Of a DNA stretch of 9,871 bases, positions 1 to 6,108 are shown one piece after another. A program made the position numbers and the translations under genes. How positions within the stretch are numbered: the first letter of the stretch is position 1; each line of letters starts with the position of its first letter. Location: the NCBI GenBank assembly GCA_017429205.1, contig JAFRPH010000003.1, positions 1-9,871 on the forward strand. Reading direction: 5' to 3'. The stretch is from Bacteroidales bacterium. GTDB lineage: Bacteria; Bacteroidota; Bacteroidia; Bacteroidales; UBA932. The notes beneath the pieces are model-generated. The model had not been told where the DNA came from and made no database searches. It saw nothing but the letters and a program-made list of their open reading frames with translations.

Positions 1-424
1 TATGAGCCTCGTCTGTGCTCACCCACTCCTCGACCACGGTGCCTTCGCTGTCGAGGATCTGGATCGTCGCGCCTTCGAGTTCGCTGCCGTCGGCAATGTC
101 GACCTTGCTCACAGAGACTTTGGTCTTCGCGTCCTCAACAAGCAGGACGGTGTTGCCCTCGTCGTCCGTCGTGGTGTTGCCGGTAGTGGTCACAGAACCG
201 TCTTCCGCGATCGTGAAGGTGGTTTCGCTCGTGACCGTGTAGCCCTCGGGAGCAACCGTCTCCTTCAGCGTGTACTCTTCGCCAACCTTCAGGCCCTCAA
301 CAGTATGAGCCTCGTCCGTGCTCACCCACTCTTCGACCACGGTGCCTTCGCTGTCGAGGATCTGGATCGTGGCACCTTCGAGCTCGCTGCCGTCAGCGAC
401 GTCGATCTTGCTTACACGAACCTT
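1..424 (-). repeat. Tandem 303-base SpaA/Cna-B repeats (second copy cut)
   Basis: One full unit (122-424) and the first 121 bases of the next (1-121) are in register at a 303-base offset, about 89% identical over the shared stretch by eye, with mostly synonymous differences. Each unit encodes a 101-residue SpaA/Cna-B-type domain. The first has Lys1832 in VSKID, Glu1881 in YTLKET, the family hallmark APEGYT, and Asp1924 in LVEDAK near the end. In this family a Lys and a C-terminal Asn/Asp form an isopeptide bond helped by the central Glu; Asp as the acceptor here is my inference. The close match points to recent duplication, and more copies probably follow outside the window. Confidence 0.9.
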
Positions 425-3400
425 GGTCAGGAGGTTGGTAAAGCCGATCTCATCGCTGTCCTCGGTGATCTCATAGATCAGATCGCCGATGTCATTTCTG
501 GATACCACAACCGTGACCGTGAACTCCACCGTTCCGGTCTGCTGAACCTGGCTGTCCTCCGGATGGACCTCCCTCACCGTGTAGGTATGAGTTCCTTCCT
601 CTGTATAGGTGATGGCTTCGAAATCGATCCCCGCCGCTTCACCATCCAGGGCACCTGCGTTGGTGCCTGTGGACACGAGCTCGTCGCCCTCGTAAACCTC
701 AAAGGTGAACTCGCCTTCCGTCATGTCGCGGCCGGTCAGGGTCTTGGTGCCTTCCAGCACGACATCGACGCTGCTGTTCTTCTGGTTGACGACCGTCCAG
801 ACGTACTCGTCGCGGGCCGTGTTGACGATGATGCCCGCGTTGGCAGCCTGGATGTCATTGTCCAGCGATTTCGCGAGTGCTTGGTTGGCGGCGGTCTCCT
901 CCTCCGTCTCGCCGACCAGATAGGTGATGAAGTAGTGCGGGCCGGTCGTCGAGATGCTGTAGCCCGTGGGCGGGTTGGTCTCCACCCAGTAATAGAGCTC
1001 GTATGGCGTGATCTCCTCCAGGAGGAGCGTGCCGCGCTCGTCTGTTTCGCCGCTCTTGACCTTCCTGGTGGAAATGATATTGAAATCGTCGTCAAACTCG
1101 CAGTGGTAGAGATCGAACTTCGCACCGGGCAGATCCTTGCGCAGATCGTATTCGTCGACCTTGTGCAGTGAGATCGACTCGTGTTCGCCGGTGATCGAGC
1201 CGCCGGACTTATTAATCTGATGCTCTTCTGAAACGGATGAACTGTCCTCGAAATCACCGTGGAAAACCGCAGTGTTGCTGAACACAGCCGTACCCGTGCC
1301 GGTGCTCTCGCTGGCGATCACCTGATAGTTGATCACTGCCGGCGTCTCGTCGGGCAGGGTGACCTCAATGGTACGCGTATCGTCGTTGTAGCCGAAGCGG
1401 TAGGTGCCCGCAGGCAGTTCATTCCCGCGCAGATCCGTCACCGAGTAGGTGTTCAGCACCAGCTCGACATTGGAGGGGATGCGGTCCGTCACGACGATGT
1501 TCTCGCCGCCGTGGAGCAGCTCGCCGTTGCGGTTGACGGTGATACGGTAGGTGATGATTTCGCCGAAGGAGACGCCGCGGTCTTCCTTGGTGATGACATC
1601 CTCGTAATGAACCGTGACCGTCGCGTCGTCTTCATAATAATCGTCGGTCGCCGTGTTCGTGAAGGAATAGCTGTCCTTGTTGTTCACAATGGACTGCATC
1701 ATTTCAGGCGTCGGCCGGGTCTTGTAGGTGACCGTCAGGCACTCAGCATTGATGCCGTAGACGGCGGTATACATTCCCTTCCAGACCGCCGCATTCAGGT
1801 TCATCGGACCGATGACACCGCCGGAAACCGGGATTTCCCTGTCCGGCACGGTAACAGTACGATCACTGAGCCACACTATGTTGCCATTGACATCGACCGC
1901 GCTGCCGGCGGCAATGGAAGCCGAGATCGTAAACGAACCGGGAACCAGTTCCATTCCCTCCGGAAGGGTATCCGTCAGGATCGGTTCATGATTGGCCTCG
2001 CCCGGCAGGAGGATCTTGCTCGGGTTGATGGTCACGGTCCAGGTGGCGACATTATTGCCGTCGATCTCACCGGTCTTTTCAAAGCCGTAGTCCGTAACGA
2101 CAAACTGGTCCTCTGTCTTCGCCTCATCGATCTTGCTGTTGCTGTCGTGCAGTTCGATCCAGTTGTACGCGAAGAACTGAGACACGCTGTCGAACGCAAC
2201 CGGACTCTGCACCGCGAGGGTGATCGTGATGCTCTGATCCAGGGTCGGGAACCGGAACTCGCTGCCGCTGACCGTGTAATCCCTTCCGCGGACATATTCC
2301 CTGCCGTCAGCGCCGACGATCTTCGCCTGATTCAACAGAAGCGACATATCCGTGCCGTAGGGGTTATTCGGATACTGATTGAATTTGTAGAGCGTTTCGA
2401 CGATGCGCGCATTCTGCAGCACAGCACCTTCGTTGACCTCGACCGTGACGGTATAGATGATCTGCTTGGTATCCGGATCCCAGTGATCAAGGGCCTTGTC
2501 GATGGTGCCCTTGTCCGGGAAGAACAGCTTGGTGGCCGTGCTCGCCGTCGCGTCATAGTTGAGGGTGACGGTGTTGTTCAGCGTCTTTTCGCCGGTTCCG
2601 TACGGGAACGGCAACACTTTCACCGTGTAGGTGAAGGTGTGTTCGCCCATGATGGGCGCACCGGACGGGAATGTGTATTGGAAGACCTGAGCGTCCATAC
2701 CGTTGTGGTCATCGCTGATCTGACTGGCCGGGACGACGGTTGTGCTGCCGTCCGGCGCGGTGAGCACGATGTCCCCCACCAGCTCGCCGTAGTTGCTGAT
2801 CGTGTCGATCACGATGGCACCGGCCAGGTTGACATCGTCACCGCCGACGGTGACCGTGAAGGTCAGTTCATCGCCGGGCTTCTTGGGTTCTTCATTGTTG
2901 TTGGCATCCGCGCCGTCCTGATCCACGACAGACTTCTCCAGCGGGATCTCGGGCACCTCGGTGCCGACGGTCACGGAAACGGAACTCTCTCCGACCTGTG
3001 TGTCACCGGTCGTGAATTTCACATTGTTGTTGGCATAGACGCCGTCTTCGATGTTCTCCCATTCATGGACCTCAACAACCGCGTCGTAGGTAAGGACATA
3101 CTTGTAGTCCTTGTTCACGGCGCCCATCTCATAGGTGAACGTCTGTCCGCTGATGTTCGGCGTGACGGAGGTGCTGGAAACCTCGGTATTTCCGCTCATG
3201 GTTTTCAGCACAAAGCTGTCAGGCACAAAGGTCTGGTTGTCGCCGATCCTGTCGGTCATGGTCAGGGACGCCAGGTCGGACGCCGTATCGCAGGTGATGG
3301 TGTAGGTCAGGACATACTTGTTGTCTTCCGAAGGAGTGACAACGATCCTGCCCTTCACGGGCTCGGTGCCGTCCTGCGCGATCACACTCTTGGTGACCTC

Positions 3401-5902
3401 GGCGGTGCGGTCGAGCGTGGGGGTGAACTCGGTCGTCAGAGTGATCGGTTCGCCGGCCCACTGCACCTGGGCCGTGTTGCTCTGCAGCTGATCCAGCTGC
3501 TCATCGGTATACGTGGCGCTGTAGGTGATGACGATCTCGTCATTCTTCTTCACATCGGTGAAGGAGGCGGAGAAACCGTTGCCGCTCGGCGTGACGGACC
3601 CAGACTCTCTGCCGTTCACGGTGATCCGGGCGTCATTGTTGTAGGTCTGGCCGCCGCTCATGCCGTCAGTCATGGACAGGGTGCCCAGATCGCTCCCGGC
3701 TCTGGCCTTTACCTGGTAATAGACGGTATAGGTGCCGTCGTCGTTCGGCACGACATTGTAGCTGCCGTTGTAGGACTGGGTATCGGTGAAGTTTGTGGTC
3801 GTCGACGCATTGGCGTCGATCCTGGCCGTGATGTTCTGGCTCCAGGGATTTCCCGCCTGGCTGTAGCACTGCTTTTCGACATAGACCTTGTCGTCCGAGG
3901 TCGGGATGACCTCGGTGCTGTCCTCAAAGGTCTTGCCCGCCCAGTTCCAGGACGCGGTGTTGGTCTGACTGGTCCTGAGCTGCGCCTCGGTGACGGTCGT
4001 CCGGTAGGTCAGCCTGTATTCCGTTTCCTTGACGGGATTGGTGATGGTCAGGTTGATGGACCCCGCGTCAGTCGTGATCGTGCTGTTCGCAGAGGCCGGG
4101 CTCAGCGTGACCGAACCGGTATCCAGTACCTGTCCGCCGCTGAGCGTATCCGTCAGGGTCAGAGTCCCGCCGTTCTGGTTGGGCATGGCGGTCAGGGTAT
4201 AGCACAGGGTGTAGGTGCCGTCGCCGTTGTCGAGCACCTCCATCTCATGCGTGGAATAATCCGGACTGCCGAAGGCGGTGTTCTGCACCGTTTTGCTGCT
4301 TTCCAGATCCGTCTCCGTCAGGGGCACGTTCACTGTGCCGGCACCCGGGAAATTGATCTGCTCCTGCGTCTTTTCAAGGTTCTCTTCGTTGTTGAGCTTC
4401 GCAGAGAACTCGATCGTGCCGTTGATGTTCCGTTCAAGCAGATACCAGTAGACATCTGTGATCGTGAACAGGATCACGCCGTCAACGATCGTGTAGTTGC
4501 CGAAAACCCGCTGATCTTTCTTGATCGCGCCGGTGCCGCTGACCTCCTCGAGCGGGAGCGAATCCCCGATGAGGTCCGAGATGTCATACGCCCACTGATA
4601 CTGATACAGAGGTTTCCGTCTCTCGTCGATATGGAAATCCAGATGCAGCTTCAGTTCCGCATCATGGTCATAGGTCTCACCCGGCTTGGGCGCGGGATGG
4701 ATCGTCACATTGCGGCGGTCCGTAAATTCGAGCAGATTCCTGTAACCGGCCGGTATCACATCCGTGATCTCGACCTCGACGGCCTCCTCGGAGGAAGGCT
4801 CCTCGGCCTCTTCCTCTTCAACCGCTTCTTCTTCGGCGGCTTCCGCGGTCTCTTCGGCGGCAGGCTCTTCCGCTTCCGCGGTCACGTCAGGCTCCGCGAC
4901 CTCCTCCATAGCGGGGGCTTCCCCGGTTTCGGCAGCGGCTTCCGCTGTCTGCACGGCGGCAGGCTCTTCCGCCTGGGCAGGTTCCGTTTCCGGCTCAGCG
5001 GCAGGTTCTTCCGACCGGACGGATTCCGTCTCCGGTTCGGAGGCGGGCTCTTCCGGCTGCGCAGGCTGTGCCTTCGGATAGAGGGCGGCGTTGCGCGTGA
5101 AATACGGAGTCATGTCGTAGAAGGAGCGGTTCCTGCGGTCGACCACGATCAGGCCTTCGTTCTCCTCAACGAAGGCCTCCGCCTCTTCCTCGGTCAGCAC
5201 GGCCACGGACGCCGGTTCCACATAGCCGAACCAGGGCTCGCCGTCCGCCCAGAAGCTGACGTACAGGCGCTCCTCGTCCGCATACTGCACCGCGGACACC
5301 ACCGCACCGCTGCGCAGCGTGCCCTTGGCGGTCATGGATTTCCCGTCCTGATAGAGGGACAGCACAGTTTCGTCCTCAGCGAGGCTTACGCGCGCAAATC
5401 CGTGCCAGAGCACGCGGGCATGAGCATCCTCATCCGCGGATCCGGCTTCGGGAGTTTCCCCCTCTGCGGCAGGCTGCTCGTCCGGGGTTTCTTCCTCGGC
5501 GGGCGTCTCCTCCTGCGCGGGGACTTCCTCCTCCGCAGGAACCTCCTCCTGCACGGGGACTTGTTCCTGCGCGGGAGTCTCCTCCCCTTGCTCAGGCGTT
5601 TCCGGCTCGGAAACCTGCCCGGCGGGAACTTCCGCATCCTGCGCGGGCGCTTCCGGCTCAGCGACAGGAGGCTGCTCTTCCGCTGCGGGAGCTTCCGGCT
5701 CCTGCGCGGGCGTCTCCGGCTGCGGATCGGGTGTCTCCACAGCTGTCGGAACGGTCTCGATGACAGTCTCCGCCGCCACCGGCTCCCCCTCCGCCAGAGC
5801 ACGCCAATTCCCCTGACCCAGGATCATCATCAATGCCATCAGCCAGGCAAACAGACGCTCACGGGTCGAGTGTGTGGTGTTTCCGTACGTCATTCTGCGC
5901 AT
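1..5902 (-). CDS. Giant multidomain surface adhesin, 3' end beyond window
   Basis: Uninterrupted minus-strand frame of 1967 codons with no stop before the left edge. The ATG at 5902 follows AGGAGG with an 8-base gap; the nearest upstream in-frame stop is TGA at 5930-5932 and no other start codon lies between, so the start is firm (Met4 is the only close alternative). Layout by residue: signal peptide 1-37 (basic n-region, core LFAWLMALMMILG, likely cut ALA|EG); Pro/Glu linker 39-155; SH3-like domain about 160-235; acidic linker 278-375; head domain about 376-533 resembling the SDR/SpaA-type N-terminal Ig fold; seven beta-sandwich modules 534-1561; SpaA-like domain about 1572-1710; FctA-like pilin domain 1711-1826; SpaA/Cna-B repeats from 1827. 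The role inferred is adhesion or matrix binding at the cell surface; the ligand is unknown. The anchor, probably C-terminal, is not in the window. It has its own promoter and is separated from the upstream gene by a terminator. Confidence 0.93.
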   Translation of the reverse strand, partial: MRRMTYGNTTHSTRERLFAWLMALMMILGQGNWRALAEGEPVAAETVIETVPTAVETPDPQPETPAQEPEAPAAEEQPPVAEPEAPAQDAEVPAGQVSEPETPEQGEETPAQEQVPVQEEVPAEEEVPAQEETPAEEETPDEQPAAEGETPEAGSADEDAHARVLWHGFARVSLAEDETVLSLYQDGKSMTAKGTLRSGAVVSAVQYADEERLYVSFWADGEPWFGYVEPASVAVLTEEEAEAFVEENEGLIVVDRRNRSFYDMTPYFTRNAALYPKAQPAQPEEPASEPETESVRSEEPAAEPETEPAQAEEPAAVQTAEAAAETGEAPAMEEVAEPDVTAEAEEPAAEETAEAAEEEAVEEEEAEEPSSEEAVEVEITDVIPAGYRNLLEFTDRRNVTIHPAPKPGETYDHDAELKLHLDFHIDERRKPLYQYQWAYDISDLIGDSLPLEEVSGTGAIKKDQRVFGNYTIVDGVILFTITDVYWYLLERNINGTIEFSAKLNNEENLEKTQEQINFPGAGTVNVPLTETDLESSKTVQNTAFGSPDYSTHEMEVLDNGDGTYTLCYTLTAMPNQNGGTLTLTDTLSGGQVLDTGSVTLSPASANSTITTDAGSINLTITNPVKETEYRLTYRTTVTEAQLRTSQTNTASWNWAGKTFEDSTEVIPTSDDKVYVEKQCYSQAGNPWSQNITARIDANASTTTNFTDTQSYNGSYNVVPNDDGTYTVYYQVKARAGSDLGTLSMTDGMSGGQTYNNDARITVNGRESGSVTPSGNGFSASFTDVKKNDEIVITYSATYTDEQLDQLQSNTAQVQWAGEPITLTTEFTPTLDRTAEVTKSVIAQDGTEPVKGRIVVTPSEDNKYVLTYTITCDTASDLASLTMTDRIGDNQTFVPDSFVLKTMSGNTEVSSTSVTPNISGQTFTYEMGAVNKDYKYVLTYDAVVEVHEWENIEDGVYANNNVKFTTGDTQVGESSVSVTVGTEVPEIPLEKSVVDQDGADANNNEEPKKPGDELTFTVTVGGDDVNLAGAIVIDTISNYGELVGDIVLTAPDGSTTVVPASQISDDHNGMDAQVFQYTFPSGAPIMGEHTFTYTVKVLPFPYGTGEKTLNNTVTLNYDATASTATKLFFPDKGTIDKALDHWDPDTKQIIYTVTVEVNEGAVLQNARIVETLYKFNQYPNNPYGTDMSLLLNQAKIVGADGREYVRGRDYTVSGSEFRFPTLDQSITITLAVQSPVAFDSVSQFFAYNWIELHDSNSKIDEAKTEDQFVVTDYGFEKTGEIDGNNVATWTVTINPSKILLPGEANHEPILTDTLPEGMELVPGSFTISASIAAGSAVDVNGNIVWLSDRTVTVPDREIPVSGGVIGPMNLNAAVWKGMYTAVYGINAECLTVTYKTRPTPEMMQSIVNNKDSYSFTNTATDDYYEDDATVTVHYEDVITKEDRGVSFGEIITYRITVNRNGELLHGGENIVVTDRIPSNVELVLNTYSVTDLRGNELPAGTYRFGYNDDTRTIEVTLPDETPAVINYQVIASESTGTGTAVFSNTAVFHGDFEDSSSVSEEHQINKSGGSITGEHESISLHKVDEYDLRKDLPGAKFDLYHCEFDDDFNIISTRKVKSGETDERGTLLLEEITPYELYYWVETNPPTGYSISTTGPHYFITYLVGETEEETAANQALAKSLDNDIQAANAGIIVNTARDEYVWTVVNQKNSSVDVVLEGTKTLTGRDMTEGEFTFEVYEGDELVSTGTNAGALDGEAAGIDFEAITYTEEGTHTYTVREVHPEDSQVQQTGTVEFTVTVVVSRNDIGDLIYEITEDSDEIGFTNLLTKVRVSKIDVADGSELEGATIQILDSEGTVVEEWVSTDEAHTVEGLKVGEEYTLKETVAPEGYTVTSETTFTIAEDGSVTTTGNTTTDDEGNTVLLVEDAKTKVSVSKVDIADGSELEGATIQILDSEGTVVEEWVSTDEAH
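425..772 (-). other. FctA-like (Spy0128-type) pilin isopeptide domain within the giant adhesin
   Basis: Residues 1711-1826 match the streptococcal pilin isopeptide-linkage (FctA) pattern: EGTKTLTGRDM at the start, GEFTFEVYEGDE, a central TYTVREV and a closing FTNLLT. Known chemistry of the family predicts a bond between Lys1720 and Asn1823, catalysed by Glu1778; all three residues are present. In classical pili this module is part of the major shaft pilin. Here it is one module in a very long single-chain protein, just before the SpaA repeats. Confidence 0.8.
1220..4303 (-). repeat. Seven tandem CnaA/DUF11-like beta-sandwich modules
   Basis: Residues 534-1561 divide into seven modules of about 125-165 residues, diverged in sequence but alike in layout. 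Each opens with a lysine (537, 677, 838, 990, 1136, 1276, 1439), has a central acidic motif such as TDTL, TDGM, TDRI, IDTI, VETL or TDRIP (residues 585, 746, 884, 1033, 1169, 1311, 1473), and closes with an asparagine-containing strand such as TNTA, SNTA or NNTV (648, 809, about 958, 1109, 1247, 1416, 1543). Lys, Asp/Glu and Asn in this order is what CnaA-type self-crosslinking domains use. That bonds actually form is inference; the fifth module (VETL and NWIE) is the least certain. Confidence 0.7.
4778..5071 (-). repeat. Acidic Ala/Glu/Pro-rich linker 2
   Basis: Residues 278-375 are built of degenerate EEPA, EPET and AEEPAA units, becoming almost pure Glu/Ala near the end (EEEAVEEEEAEE). It lacks predicted structure and probably acts as an extended spacer carrying the head domain away from the SH3-like domain and the signal-peptide end. 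The underlying DNA is degenerate rather than an exact tandem repeat. Confidence 0.8.
5438..5737 (-). repeat. Pro/Glu-rich linker 1
   Basis: Residues 56-155 consist of degenerate four- to six-residue units such as ETPAQE, EEVPAEE and EPEAPA. It lies directly after the signal peptide and before the SH3-like domain. Similar Pro/Glu spacers are common in Gram-positive wall proteins. The underlying DNA (repeats of a CTCCTGCGCGGG-like unit on the plus strand) is the kind of sequence that can change length by slippage. Confidence 0.8.
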
Positions 5903-5910
5903 ACCGGAAT

Positions 5911-5916
5911 CCTCCT
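5911..5916 (-). promoter_or_regulatory. Ribosome binding site of the giant adhesin
   Basis: Perfect AGGAGG, 8 bases before the ATG at 5902. It selects this start over the in-frame Met at codon 4. Confidence 0.9.
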
Positions 5917-5945
5917 GCGTTAAGAATAATCAGAAATAGCCATAA

Positions 5946-5963
5946 AAGGTGTCTGCGCACCTT
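5946..5963 (-). promoter_or_regulatory. Hairpin at the 5' end of the adhesin mRNA
   Basis: AAGGTG (5963-5958) and CACCTT (5951-5946) form a 6-bp stem with a 6-base loop CGCAGA, followed by a few U residues. It begins 7-8 bases after the -10 box, so it would sit at the extreme 5' end of the transcript. 5'-terminal stems can protect mRNA from decay. The short stem and four-U run make real attenuation unlikely but not excluded. Confidence 0.45.
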
Positions 5964-5970
5964 GCCAAAC

Positions 5971-5999
5971 ATTATACAGGAAGAACAAGTCAAAGGCAA
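5971..5999 (-). promoter_or_regulatory. Sigma-A/sigma-70 type promoter for the giant adhesin
   Basis: The -35 TTGCCT (5999-5994) and perfect -10 TATAAT (5976-5971) are separated by exactly 17 bases. An A-rich stretch (AAAAAGCGAAAGAAAAAC) just upstream of the -35 resembles an UP element. The predicted start is near 5963, giving a leader of about 60 bases to the ATG at 5902. The overlapping TTGACT closer in was discarded because it would leave an 11-base spacer. Confidence 0.8.
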
Positions 6000-6017
6000 G
6001 TTTTTCTTTCGCTTTTT

Positions 6018-6041
6018 GGCATGAATTTCTCAAATTTAGCC
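6018..6041. promoter_or_regulatory. Imperfect dyad upstream of the adhesin promoter, possible operator
   Basis: AATTT-CTC-AAATT (6024-6036) is a perfect 5-bp inverted repeat with a 3-base centre, flanked by GGC (6018-6020) and GCC (6039-6041), which pair if one base is bulged. Its centre lies about 67 bases before the predicted transcription start, a usual place for an activator site. The AT-rich arms in otherwise GC-rich DNA make it stand out, but AT-rich promoter regions give such dyads by chance. Confidence 0.3.
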
Positions 6042-6064
6042 AACCGTGCGGCAGACCGGTTTCC

Positions 6065-6097
6065 ATAAGAAAACCGCTGCCGGATGAGGGCAGCGGT
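6065..6097 (-). terminator. Rho-independent terminator after the binding-protein gene
   Basis: On the minus strand a perfect 9-bp stem ACCGCTGCC/GGCAGCGGT (6097-6089 with 6081-6073) encloses a 7-base loop CTCATCC and runs into TTTTCTTAT. It begins 12 bases after the stop codon of the solute-binding protein gene and lies upstream of the adhesin promoter, so it separates the two transcription units. Confidence 0.92.
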
Positions 6098-6108
6098 GGG
6101 GTGTTTCA

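Noticed and set aside
2..1171. Plus-strand 389-codon open frame
   Set aside because: Same mirror frame as the longer one. Its apparent internal repeat is only the antisense of the 303-base SpaA repeat.
1259..5923. Plus-strand 1554-codon open frame
   Set aside because: It is an exact mirror-codon frame of the giant adhesin gene, which has a clean signal peptide, AGGAGG and promoter. The plus-strand product is rich in Arg, His, Gly and Val without recognisable domains.
5977..5993. TTGACT as the -35 element of the adhesin promoter
   Set aside because: It would leave only 11 bases to the -10 box; TTGCCT gives the optimal 17.
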